NCBI GenBank assembly: GCA_934371475.1
Contig: CAKRNX010000085.1
Coordinates: forward strand, 1 to 9,330
Direction: 5' to 3'
Source of the DNA: an uncultured Lachnospiraceae bacterium
GTDB taxonomy: Bacteria > Bacillota > Clostridia > Lachnospirales > Lachnospiraceae
Length of the DNA stretch: 9,330 bases
Positions 1 through 6,596 of this stretch are shown piece by piece. The notes under the pieces are model-generated. The model saw only the letters and a list, made by a program, of their open reading frames with translations, was not told where the DNA came from and ran no database searches. Position numbers and translations under genes: made by a program. The first letter of the stretch is position 1; every line of letters starts with the position of its first letter.

Positions 1-2
1 AC

Positions 3-89
3 TTATATGTTCATACTACCGAGGAAGAAAAGAAAAAAGAAATGGAATTGGTAGCGGAAGCGCTTATGGCAATGTTAATGGCCCGCTAA
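3..89 (+). CDS. C-terminal end of a probable tyrosine recombinase/integrase (5' truncated by window)
   Basis: An open frame enters from the left edge and stops with TAA at 87-89, giving 28 visible residues that begin LYVHTTEEEKKKEMELV. Tyrosine recombinases of the phage/ICE integrase family usually end with a catalytic tyrosine followed closely by histidine (a Y-x-H-x-T/S-E pattern) and then a charged helix. Here Tyr4, His6 and the EEEKKKEMELVAEAL helix fit that pattern, so Tyr4 of the fragment would be the nucleophile that forms the 3'-phosphotyrosyl link. That assignment is inference from a very short tail; the Arg/His-x-x-Arg residues that would prove it lie outside the window. It is co-oriented with ychF and ends 71 nt before it. 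The tail could also belong to another protein with a charged C-terminal helix. Confidence 0.55.
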   Translation, partial: LYVHTTEEEKKKEMELVAEALMAMLMAR

Positions 90-98
90 ATGGCCCGC
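77..98 (+). repeat. 10-bp direct repeat with 12-bp period at the stop of the upstream gene
   Basis: AATGGCCCGC occurs at 77-86 and again at 89-98, separated by TA. The first copy encodes the last residues of the upstream gene and the second lies just after its stop codon. It could be a small tandem duplication or a pair of protein-binding sites such as recombinase arm sites; the sequence alone does not decide. Confidence 0.6.
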
Positions 99-117
99 CT
101 GCAAAATAAGTATGCTG

Positions 118-141
118 AAATCCCTTGAAATCAAAGGATTT
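118..141. repeat. Imperfect inverted repeat upstream of ychF (possible recombinase core site)
   Basis: AAATCCCTTG at 118-127 faces CAAAGGATTT at 132-141 across a 4-nt AAAT spacer; nine of ten positions pair, with one C/A mismatch. It lies between the probable integrase tail and the ychF ribosome binding site. Tyrosine recombinases commonly bind core sites made of two inverted arms around a short spacer and commonly recombine next to their own gene, so an attachment core is possible. A weak RNA hairpin in the ychF leader is the alternative. No T-tract follows that would make it a typical intrinsic terminator. Confidence 0.45.
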
Positions 142-160
142 ATAGGAGGAAACAGAAAAA

Positions 161-1258
161 ATGAAACTTGGTATCGTGGGACTTCCCAATGTGGGAAAAA
201 GTACACTGTTTAATTCACTGACCAAGGCAGGCGCCGAGTCTGCCAACTATCCGTTCTGTACAATTGATCCCAATGTGGGGGTTGTGGCAGTACCGGATGA
301 GAGACTGAAGCTTCTGGCTGATCTGTATCATTCTGCCAAGGTGACACCGGCGGTGATTGAGTTTGTGGATATTGCAGGCCTGGTAAAGGGCGCATCCAAG
401 GGGGAAGGTCTGGGCAACCAGTTCCTGGCCAATATCCGTGAAGTAGATGCTATCGTGCATGTGGTGCGCTGCTTTGAGGACAGTAATGTCATTCATGTAG
501 ATGGGAGCGTGGATCCGGTTCGAGATATTGAGACCATCAATCTGGAGCTGATCTTCTCTGATCTTGAGATTCTGGAGAGAAGGATTTCAAAGGTAGCCAG
601 AGCAGCAAAAAATGACAAGACGCAGGCCAAGGAGCTGGAACTGTTAAACCGGATCAAGGAGCATCTGGAGTCTGAAAAACTGGCCATTACATTCCAGACC
701 GATGATGAGGAAGAGCAGGAATGGCTGGCATCCTACAATCTGCTGACTGCAAAACCAGTGATTTTTGCGGCAAATGTCAGCGAGGATGATCTGGCAGATG
801 ACGGAACCGGTAATCATTACGTGCAGGAAGTGCGGGAGTATGCCAAGGAGACAGGCAGCGGAGTATTTGTCATCTGCGCGCAGATTGAAGAAGAGATCTC
901 TGAACTGGAAGAAGATGAAAAGGCCATGTTCCTGGAGGATCTCGGACTGAAAGAGTCAGGCCTGGAGAAGCTGATCCGCGCCAGCTATGATCTGCTGGGA
1001 CTGATGAGCTTCCTGACAGCCGGAGAGACAGAGACCCGTGCTTGGACAATCCGCAAGGGTACAAAGGCTCCCCAGGCAGCAGGAAAGATTCATTCTGATT
1101 TTGAACGCGGATTTATCCGTGCCGAGGTTGTAAATTATAAAGATCTGCTGGAATGCGGTTCACTGGCAGCAGCGAGAGAAAAAGGACTGGTTGGTCTGGA
1201 AGGCAAAGATTACGTGGTGCAGGACGGCGATGTGATCCTGTTCCGCTTTAATGTCTGA
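161..1258 (+). CDS. ychF: YchF/Obg-like ATPase (OLA1 family)
   Basis: This is the 365-residue cytosolic P-loop ATPase YchF, a member of the Obg/TRAFAC group that binds ribosomes and is linked to translation and oxidative-stress responses. The P-loop GLPNVGKST is at residues 7-15, the G3 motif DIAG at 70-73 is followed by the family signature KGASKGEGLGNQFL (76-89), and the usual guanine-specifying NKxD is replaced by NVSE at 205-208, which in this family goes with preference for ATP over GTP. A helical, charged insertion spans about 125-185 (coiled-coil arm), and a C-terminal TGS domain covers about 281-364. The length is normal for the family. The start is supported by AGGAGG at 144-149, 11 nt upstream. 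lgt follows after 20 nt, so the two are probably co-transcribed. No convincing sigma-A promoter was found between the preceding gene and this start, so the promoter may lie further upstream. Confidence 0.97.
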   Translation: MKLGIVGLPNVGKSTLFNSLTKAGAESANYPFCTIDPNVGVVAVPDERLKLLADLYHSAKVTPAVIEFVDIAGLVKGASKGEGLGNQFLANIREVDAIVHVVRCFEDSNVIHVDGSVDPVRDIETINLELIFSDLEILERRISKVARAAKNDKTQAKELELLNRIKEHLESEKLAITFQTDDEEEQEWLASYNLLTAKPVIFAANVSEDDLADDGTGNHYVQEVREYAKETGSGVFVICAQIEEEISELEEDEKAMFLEDLGLKESGLEKLIRASYDLLGLMSFLTAGETETRAWTIRKGTKAPQAAGKIHSDFERGFIRAEVVNYKDLLECGSLAAAREKGLVGLEGKDYVVQDGDVILFRFNV

Positions 1259-1278
1259 TTATATAGGGAAGGAAAAAT

Positions 1279-2157
1279 ATGACATCGTCAATCGGTTTTC
1301 CCAATCTGGGAATTACATTTTCGCATGTGGGCAAGACGGTTTCAGTGTTTGGGTTTGAGATTGCCTACTACGGCATTGTGATTGCGCTGGCTATGGTGGC
1401 AGGGATCTGCATTGTCATGTGGGCGGCGAAAAAGACGGGGCAGGATCCTGATCAGTATTTTAATCTGGCCATGGTGGCTATTGTGGTGTCGCTGCTGTGC
1501 GCAAGGCTGTATTACGTAATTTTTTCCTGGGATTATTATGGAGCTCATCCGGAGGAGATTTTCAATTTCAGGGGCGGCGGACTGGCAATCTACGGCGGTG
1601 TGATCGGCGGAGTGGCTACCTGCATTGTCTATGGAAAGATAAAAAAAATAAACTATGCGGTGCTGATGGATACCGCCTGCATCGGTCTGGTGCTGGGACA
1701 GGCCATCGGACGCTGGGGTAATTTCTTTAACAGGGAGGCGTTTGGCGGATATACGGATAATCTGCTGGCCATGCAGCTTCCGCTGGATGCGGTGCGTCTC
1801 TCTGAAGTAACGGCCGAGATGACGGCTCACGAACAGGTGATAGACGGTGTGACCTACATTCAGGTACACCCGACTTTCCTGTATGAGTCACTGTGGAATC
1901 TCGGTGTGCTGGCAGTACTGCTGACACTGACGCTGAAAGGCTTCAAGAAGTTTAACGGGGAGATTGTATTGTGTTATATACTGCTCTACGGAGCAGGGAG
2001 ATTCTGGATTGAGGGGCTGCGCACGGATCAGCTGCTGCTGCCGGTGGTGGGACTTCCGGTGTCGCAGCTGCTGTCCGCGGTGCTCGTGGTTGTGTCACTG
2101 GCGCTGATTTTGGTTTTTCGCGGGAGAGCGGCACATCGTACATCGAATGTGGGGTAA
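1279..2157 (+). CDS. lgt: Prolipoprotein diacylglyceryl transferase
   Basis: Lgt transfers the diacylglyceryl group of phosphatidylglycerol to the lipobox cysteine of prelipoproteins, the first step of lipoprotein maturation at the cytoplasmic membrane. The 292-residue product has about seven hydrophobic segments. Family signatures are present: GGGLAIYGGVIGG (99-111), GRWGNFFNREAFG (144-156), HPTFLYES (197-204) and GRFWIEGLR (240-248). Compared with E. coli Lgt at a constant offset of +2, Arg143, Asn146, Glu151, Arg239 and Glu243 correspond to Arg145, Asn148, Glu153, Arg241 and Glu245 here, while the His103 position is Tyr105. A loop at about 165-196 between the signature and HPTFLYES carries extra charged residues. 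The start follows GGGAAGGA (1266-1273) by 5 nt. The gene lies 20 nt after ychF and 68 nt before the actin gene. Confidence 0.97.
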   Translation: MTSSIGFPNLGITFSHVGKTVSVFGFEIAYYGIVIALAMVAGICIVMWAAKKTGQDPDQYFNLAMVAIVVSLLCARLYYVIFSWDYYGAHPEEIFNFRGGGLAIYGGVIGGVATCIVYGKIKKINYAVLMDTACIGLVLGQAIGRWGNFFNREAFGGYTDNLLAMQLPLDAVRLSEVTAEMTAHEQVIDGVTYIQVHPTFLYESLWNLGVLAVLLTLTLKGFKKFNGEIVLCYILLYGAGRFWIEGLRTDQLLLPVVGLPVSQLLSAVLVVVSLALILVFRGRAAHRTSNVG

Positions 2158-2186
2158 CTCTCAAAACAGCAGAGTACTAAGGAGTG

Positions 2187-2206
2187 GGGAATGCCGGGGC
2201 ATTCCC
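2187..2206 (+). promoter_or_regulatory. Perfect 9-bp hairpin in the lgt-mbl spacer
   Basis: GGGAATGCC (2187-2195) and GGCATTCCC (2198-2206) are exact reverse complements around a GG loop, which in RNA would open to a CGGG tetraloop on an 8-bp stem. It ends 19 nt before the chosen mbl start. No U-tract follows, so it is not a standard intrinsic terminator. Its core (GAATGCC, one variable base, GGGCATTC) recurs at 7033-7048. It could be a regulator-binding dyad, an mRNA stability or processing element, or a small dispersed repeat. Confidence 0.6.
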
Positions 2207-2213
2207 GGATGAC

Positions 2214-2220
2214 AGGGGGG
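2214..2220 (+). promoter_or_regulatory. Ribosome binding site that fixes the mbl start
   Basis: AGGGGGG at 2214-2220 sits 5 nt before ATG 2226. It favours that ATG over the in-frame GTG at 2184, whose use would add 14 residues encoded through the hairpin and leave this Shine-Dalgarno-like tract inside the gene. Confidence 0.65.
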
Positions 2221-2225
2221 ATTAT

Positions 2226-3230
2226 ATGGCAGGTACAGATATTGGAATTGATCTTGGAACATCGAGTATCCTGGTATTTGTCAGAGGAAAAGGAGTGGTT
2301 TTGAAGGAACCTTCCGTAGTGGCATTTGACAGGGATACCAATAAAATAAAAGCGATCGGCGAGGAAGCCCGGCTGATGCTGGGGCGTACGCCGGGAAACA
2401 TTGTGGCAGTCCATCCGATGAAAAATGGGATTATTTCTGATTATATGGTGACAGAACAGATGCTGCGTTATTTTATTCAGAAGGCAGTAGGGAGACTGTC
2501 TTTCCGCAAACCGAGGGTCAGTATCTGCGTGCCGACCAGTGTGACGGAAGTAGAGCGCAAGGCCGTGGAGGATGCGACTTACCAGGCGGGAGCCAGAGAA
2601 GTTTACATGGTAGAGGAGCCGGTGGCAGCAGCGATTGGCGCAGGCATTGATATTTCCAGACCCAGCGGCAACATGATTGTGGATATCGGAGGCGGCACCT
2701 GCAACGTGTCAGTGCTTTCGATTAACGGCATTGTCGTGAGTCAGGCGGTCAAGGTTGGCGGTGAGGATTTTGACGATGCAATTGTCAAATATGTCAAGGC
2801 GCATTATGGTTTGATGATTGGGGAACAGACGGCGGAAGAGATTAAGATTGCCATTGGCACGGCGTTTGAACGTCCGGAGGAAAGTTCCATGGAGGTTAAT
2901 GGAAGAGATCTTGTGACCGGACTGCCAAAGATGGTGAAGGTGACGTCTGAGGATACGAGAGAGGCGCTGAAGGATATAGTAGCACAGATTGTAGATGCTG
3001 TTCACAGTGTCCTGGAGAGGACACCTCCGGAACTGGCGGCTGATGTGGTGGAGCGCGGCATTGTGCTGGTCGGCGGCGGTGCGCTTCTTGACGGGCTTGA
3101 GGAGCTGATTGAAGCCAGAACCGGCGTGAATACGATGACTGCGGAGGACCCCATGATCGCGGTGGCTATGGGAACCGGCATGTATGTGGAACTGACTCAG
3201 TCAGGAAGCCGCCGTGCAGAGGAAGAATAG
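2226..3230 (+). CDS. mbl: MreB/Mbl-family bacterial actin (rod-shape determining protein)
   Basis: This 334-residue protein belongs to the MreB/Mbl/MreBH actins, which form short membrane-bound filaments that orient the elongation peptidoglycan machinery. Visible family elements are phosphate-1 DLGTSS (9-14), the KEPSVVA strand (27-33), VPTSVTEVERKAV (102-114), EEPVAAAIGAG (130-140), phosphate-2 DIGGGTCN (153-160), VGGEDFD (177-183) and the adenosine-site GGGALLDG (283-290). Most relatives read DIGGGTTD at phosphate-2 and DLGTAN or similar at phosphate-1, so this copy differs in both motifs. Starting at ATG 2226 gives MAGTDIGIDLG, the usual distance from start to phosphate-1; an in-frame GTG at 2184 is less likely. 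No mreC or mreD follows, so this is a stand-alone copy, probably a Mbl-like paralogue; the exact MreB/Mbl class is uncertain. recD2 follows immediately. Confidence 0.9.
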   Translation: MAGTDIGIDLGTSSILVFVRGKGVVLKEPSVVAFDRDTNKIKAIGEEARLMLGRTPGNIVAVHPMKNGIISDYMVTEQMLRYFIQKAVGRLSFRKPRVSICVPTSVTEVERKAVEDATYQAGAREVYMVEEPVAAAIGAGIDISRPSGNMIVDIGGGTCNVSVLSINGIVVSQAVKVGGEDFDDAIVKYVKAHYGLMIGEQTAEEIKIAIGTAFERPEESSMEVNGRDLVTGLPKMVKVTSEDTREALKDIVAQIVDAVHSVLERTPPELAADVVERGIVLVGGGALLDGLEELIEARTGVNTMTAEDPMIAVAMGTGMYVELTQSGSRRAEEE

Positions 3231-3249
3231 CAGAAGCGGAGCATGGCGG

Positions 3250-5463
3250 ATGGAAATACTGGAAGGATATGTAGAACACATTGTATACCGGAACAGCGAT
3301 AATGGATATACCGTGCTGAATCTTGTTTCGGGAGATGAGGAGATTACCTGTGTGGGAATGCTGCCCCTTCTGGCGGAGGGCGAGCTGATCCAGGCGCAGG
3401 GGCGTTACACGGAGCATGCCACTTATGGGGAGCAGTTCCGGATTGAAAGTTATCAGGAGAAGACACCGGAGGATCGGCTGGCGATTGAGCGATATCTCGG
3501 CTCCGGCGCAATCAGAGGCGTGGGAAGCGCCCTGGCGGCAAGAATTGTGCGCAGATTTAAGGAAGATACATTCCGGATTATTGAGATGGAGCCGGAGCGG
3601 CTGGCAGAGATCAAGGGGATCAGCGAGCGCAAGGCCCGTGAGATTGCGCAGCAGGTGGAAGAAAAGAAGGACATGCGGGAAGCAATGATCTTCCTGCAGC
3701 AGTACAGCATATCTTCTGCCCTGGCGATGAAAATATACAAGCGTTACGGCAATGAGATTTACCGTGTCATCAGAGAAAATCCATACCGCATGGCAGACGA
3801 TATCGAGGGTGTGGGGTTTCATATGGCAGATGAGATCGCAAAGCGAGCGGGGATTCATACCGATTCGGATTTCCGTATCCGGAGCGGTATTTTTTATATT
3901 TTGCAGCAGGCCTCCATGGAGGGGCATATCTATCTGCCCAGAGAAGAGGTGATCCGCAGAACGGCGGACCTTCTGGGCATCAATCTGGGTAGTATGGACA
4001 ATTACCTTGCGGATCTTGCTATTGACAGGAAACTGGTGATCCGGGAAGAACAGGATGAAGTCAGAGTCTATGCCGCGGTCTATTATCATCTGGAGCTGAA
4101 TACAGCCAAGATGCTTCATGATCTGAACGTTACCGGTGAGATTGACAAAGAGAAAATTCTGGAAAAAATTCAGAAGATTGAAAAAAAGAATCAGACAGTG
4201 CTTGATGAGATGCAGCGGGAAGCTATTATTCAGGCAGTGCGATGCGGTCTGACAGTCATCACGGGCGGACCTGGTACAGGAAAGACAACCACGATTAATA
4301 CCATGATTTCCTTTTTCATGGAAGAGGGGCTGGAGATTGCGCTGGCAGCGCCCACAGGAAGGGCGGCCAAGCGAATGACGGAGGCGACCGGTTATGAGGC
4401 CCGAACAATTCACCGTCTGCTGGAGGTGGCCGGAGGACCGGACAGCGGCAGCGCATTCGGAAGAAATGCGGATAACCCGCTGGAGACAGATGTGATTATT
4501 GTGGATGAGATGTCTATGGTGGATATTCATCTGATGTATGCGCTGCTGTCGGCGCTTGTAGTGGGCACGAGACTGGTCATGGTGGGAGATGTAAATCAGC
4601 TGCCGTCTGTGGGTCCGGGCAGTGTGCTGAAGGATATCATCCATTCCGGACAGTGCCAGGTAGTGCGTCTGACAAGGATTTTCAGACAGGCATCGGAGAG
4701 TGATATTGTCATCAATGCCCATAAAATAAACCGCGGCGAGCATATGGAGCTGACGAATAAGAGCCGGGATTTCTTTTTTCTGAAGCGATACGATGCCAAT
4801 GTGATTATCAGTATTGCCATTCAGCTGGTGCGAGATAAGATGCCGCGCTACGTGGGAGCTGAACAGAGCGAGATCCAGGTGCTGACACCGACGAGAAAAG
4901 GACTGCTGGGGGTAGAGCGGCTTAACAGGATCCTTCAGGAATACCTAAATCCAAAGGATGTTTCCAAGGCGGAGTATCTGCGTGGTGAGAATCTGTTCCG
5001 GGAAGGGGACAAGGTCATGCAGATCAGGAATAATTATCAGATCGAATGGGAGATCCGTGGAAAACACGGGATGCCGGTAGAACGGGGAACCGGTGTGTTT
5101 AACGGTGATATGGGGATTGTCCGTGAGATTAACGAGTATACGGAGAAGCTGACAGTGGAATTTGACGAGTACCGTTTTGTAGAATATCCGTTTGCGGGAC
5201 TGGAAGAGCTGGAGCTGGCGTATGCGGTGACGATTCACAAGTCTCAGGGAAGTGAGTATCCGGCTGTGGTCATTCCTCTGCTGCCCGGACCAAGGATGCT
5301 GATGAACCGAAATCTGCTGTATACTGCGGTGACCAGAGCAAAAAGCTGTGTCACACTGGTAGGAGATCCGGATGTTTTTTATCAGATGATTGACAATACG
5401 CTGGAACAGAGGCGCTATACGACACTGGCACTGCGCATGAGGGAAATGGGAGAGATGCGGTAA
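3250..5463 (+). CDS. recD2: RecD2-type ATP-dependent DNA helicase (SF1B)
   Basis: RecD2 (YrrC in B. subtilis) is a 5'-3' helicase of superfamily 1B found outside RecBCD complexes and linked to repair and replication-fork maintenance. The 737-residue product has an OB-like N-terminus (about 1-75), helix-hairpin-helix elements such as GSGAIRGVG (84-92), IKGISERKA (121-129) and IEGVGFHMADEIA (185-197), then the helicase core: Walker A GGPGTGKTT (339-347), Walker B DEMSMVD (419-425), GDVNQLPSVG (446-455), FRQ (478-480), an HKSQGSE motif from residue 663 and VTRAK (694-698). Every core motif is intact and the length is typical. ATG 3250 is preceded by GGAG (3238-3241) at 8 nt and yields MEILEGYVEHIVYRN, the usual family N-terminus. 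A GTG at 3214, preceded by AGGAA, would add 12 residues and overlap the actin gene by 17 nt; it is possible but less likely. comF follows closely. Confidence 0.95.
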   Translation: MEILEGYVEHIVYRNSDNGYTVLNLVSGDEEITCVGMLPLLAEGELIQAQGRYTEHATYGEQFRIESYQEKTPEDRLAIERYLGSGAIRGVGSALAARIVRRFKEDTFRIIEMEPERLAEIKGISERKAREIAQQVEEKKDMREAMIFLQQYSISSALAMKIYKRYGNEIYRVIRENPYRMADDIEGVGFHMADEIAKRAGIHTDSDFRIRSGIFYILQQASMEGHIYLPREEVIRRTADLLGINLGSMDNYLADLAIDRKLVIREEQDEVRVYAAVYYHLELNTAKMLHDLNVTGEIDKEKILEKIQKIEKKNQTVLDEMQREAIIQAVRCGLTVITGGPGTGKTTTINTMISFFMEEGLEIALAAPTGRAAKRMTEATGYEARTIHRLLEVAGGPDSGSAFGRNADNPLETDVIIVDEMSMVDIHLMYALLSALVVGTRLVMVGDVNQLPSVGPGSVLKDIIHSGQCQVVRLTRIFRQASESDIVINAHKINRGEHMELTNKSRDFFFLKRYDANVIISIAIQLVRDKMPRYVGAEQSEIQVLTPTRKGLLGVERLNRILQEYLNPKDVSKAEYLRGENLFREGDKVMQIRNNYQIEWEIRGKHGMPVERGTGVFNGDMGIVREINEYTEKLTVEFDEYRFVEYPFAGLEELELAYAVTIHKSQGSEYPAVVIPLLPGPRMLMNRNLLYTAVTRAKSCVTLVGDPDVFYQMIDNTLEQRRYTTLALRMREMGEMR

Positions 5464-5469
5464 GAGTCT

Positions 5470-6411
5470 GTGACAGAGAGACAGAGAAGAAAGGGAAAGT
5501 ATTCAGAAAAACAGTGTATAAGGGAACAGTGTAAAACAGGAAAGTATGTGGGAGAAGACAAAAGGGAACGGTGTGGGACAGGAATATATGTGGGGGAAGA
5601 AGTAAGGGAACAGTGCAGAACGGGAAGGTGTGCCGGGGAAGAGGCAGAGAAACGGGAACGCAGGCAGAAACAGGTGACGGATACGCTGACAGAAATTGGC
5701 AGCAGAATCCTGGATCTGCTCTATCCGCCGCGCTGCCCGATCTGTCAGCGGATTCTCCCTGCCGGAGGAGAGAGAGTCTGTAAGGTGTGTCGTGCAAAGC
5801 TGCCTTTTATCCGGGAGCCGCTGTGTAAAAAATGCGGGAAACCTCTGTATCGGGATACGGAAGAATACTGTACGGTCTGCCGGAAGATGGATCATGCGTT
5901 TATCCGGGGCAGGTCTACGTTTGTTTATGAGAAAGAATTCCGGGAGTCAGTGCAGCGGATGAAATTCTATAATCACAGGGAATATCTTGACTTTTATGCA
6001 GAGGAGATGGTCAGAAGCCAGAGAGCGTTTATCCGTGCCGTTACTCCGTCTGTGCTGATACCGGTTCCTATGAATGAGAAAAAGCGCAGGGAGAGAGGAT
6101 TTGATCAAAGCCGGCTCCTGGCTGTGAAAATCGGACGTCTGACAGGGATCCCGGTGGATACGGAGAGCCTGATAAGGCAGCGCTATACTCTGCCGCAGAA
6201 AGAGCTGGGGGCACAGGAGAGGATCAGTAATCTGAAAAATGCGTTCCGGCTGCTGAGAGCGGATAAAATCCGGGAGCCTGTGTTGCTGATTGACGATATT
6301 TATACGACAGGTTCTACGATAGATGAGATTTGTCGGACACTGCATGAGGCAGGGATTACGCAGGTTTATTTTCTGGCGCTCTGCACAGGGCGTCCTGTGC
6401 GGATGTCTTAG
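5470..6411 (+). CDS. comF: ComF family phosphoribosyltransferase-like protein with a repeat-built N-terminal extension
   Basis: ComF proteins combine an N-terminal zinc-finger region with a phosphoribosyltransferase fold; in B. subtilis ComFC acts in DNA uptake during transformation. Numbering from GTG 5470 (313 residues), two four-cysteine clusters are visible, Cys89/92/104/107 and Cys119/122/134/137, followed by PVPMNEKKRRERGFDQS (198-214) and the PRPP-binding loop VLLIDDIYTTGST (271-283). From LDLLYPPRCP (81-90) onward it is a standard ComF. The first 70 or so residues are not: residues 18-59 are three 14-residue repeats. Family members normally begin just before the LLYPPRCP block, so the real start may be GTG 5674 (245 residues), although its ribosome binding site is poor, as is that of GTG 5470. 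The frame stays open across the whole extension. The gene starts 6 nt after recD2 under the long model. Function is well supported as a family call; substrate is unknown. Confidence 0.9.
   Translation: MTERQRRKGKYSEKQCIREQCKTGKYVGEDKRERCGTGIYVGEEVREQCRTGRCAGEEAEKRERRQKQVTDTLTEIGSRILDLLYPPRCPICQRILPAGGERVCKVCRAKLPFIREPLCKKCGKPLYRDTEEYCTVCRKMDHAFIRGRSTFVYEKEFRESVQRMKFYNHREYLDFYAEEMVRSQRAFIRAVTPSVLIPVPMNEKKRRERGFDQSRLLAVKIGRLTGIPVDTESLIRQRYTLPQKELGAQERISNLKNAFRLLRADKIREPVLLIDDIYTTGSTIDEICRTLHEAGITQVYFLALCTGRPVRMS
5521..5646 (+). repeat. Three tandem 42-bp repeats at the 5' end of comF
   Basis: Units lie at 5521-5562, 5563-5604 and 5605-5646, each beginning AGGGAACRGTG. In the comF frame they read REQCKTGKYVGEDK, RERCGTGIYVGEEV and REQCRTGRCAGEEA. 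A degenerate partial unit (RRKGKYSEK, residues 6-14) may precede them. The unit is a multiple of three, so expansion keeps the frame open. Differences between units include both silent (TGT/TGC, ACA/ACG) and amino-acid-changing sites, so coding constraint is not obvious. Confidence 0.85.
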
Positions 6412-6509
6412 AGCGTGTTTGAAAAATGATTTCGCAGTCCGGCAAAAAATACACGGATTGCTGCATGTTATGCATTTCTATCATCCGCTGTAATCGTAAA
6501 ATAATAGGT
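6412..6509. other. Non-coding spacer between comF and the cdaA-operon promoter
   Basis: No gene was found here. The stretch starts with GAGCGTGTTTGAAAAATG directly after the comF stop. GCAGTCCG (6434-6441) can pair with CGGATTGC (6454-6461), with one G-T wobble and a 12-nt A-rich loop, and TGCAT-GTT-ATGCA (6462-6474) is a small palindrome. Neither is followed by a T-run, so neither is a convincing terminator. Confidence 0.45.
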
Positions 6510-6537
6510 TTTACTCAGACAGTGGATATGTTATAAT
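6510..6537 (+). promoter_or_regulatory. Probable sigma-A promoter with extended -10 for the cdaA operon
   Basis: A perfect TATAAT at 6532-6537 is preceded by TG at 6529-6530, forming an extended -10 (TGnTATAAT). A TTTACT at 6510-6515 matches four of six -35 bases with a 16-nt spacer. Transcription would start near 6544, about 53 nt before the ATG at 6597. This is the strongest promoter-like sequence seen in the window and it lies in the longest intergenic gap, so it likely begins a new transcript for the small membrane protein, the polytopic protein, cdaA and cdaR. Confidence 0.75.
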
Positions 6538-6596
6538 AAAAACAGAGATTCAGAAATGTTTTGGCATTTTTGCGGTACCGGGAAGGAAGAGAGGAT

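Noticed and set aside
118..141. Imperfect dyad before ychF as a rho-independent terminator of the upstream gene
   Set aside because: The stem is AT-rich with a mismatch and is followed by TATAGGAGG, the ychF ribosome binding site, not by a T-tract.
1342..1869. Open frame on the - strand inside lgt (175 codons)
   Set aside because: It is fully antisense to a well-supported lgt and has no family signature.
2184..2225. Upstream GTG start for the actin gene, adding 14 residues
   Set aside because: The extra residues are encoded through a perfect hairpin, no good ribosome binding site precedes GTG 2184, and ATG 2226 has a strong one and gives the family-typical N-terminus.
3214..3249. Upstream GTG start for recD2 overlapping mbl
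   Set aside because: AGGAA lies upstream, so it is not impossible, but the added 12 residues are not family-like, and ATG 3250 gives the usual MEILEGYVEHI beginning with GGAG at good spacing.
3166..4743. Long open frame (525 codons) on the - strand opposite recD2
   Set aside because: It lies entirely antisense to the recD2 helicase and the mbl tail, whose motifs are intact. Its product is rich in His, Leu, Arg and Cys with no recognisable motif, as expected from the reverse complement of a GC-moderate gene.
5351..5797. Open frame on the - strand across the comF repeats, with repeated Phe/Thr/Pro/Leu units
   Set aside because: The repetitive product simply mirrors the 42-bp repeats on the + strand. 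It covers the zinc-finger coding part of comF and the end of recD2, and no ribosome binding site or promoter supports it.
6383..6400. Hairpin GCACAGG-GCGT-CCTGTGC at the end of comF as an intrinsic terminator
   Set aside because: The 7-bp stem is perfect but lies inside the comF coding region and is not followed by a T-run.
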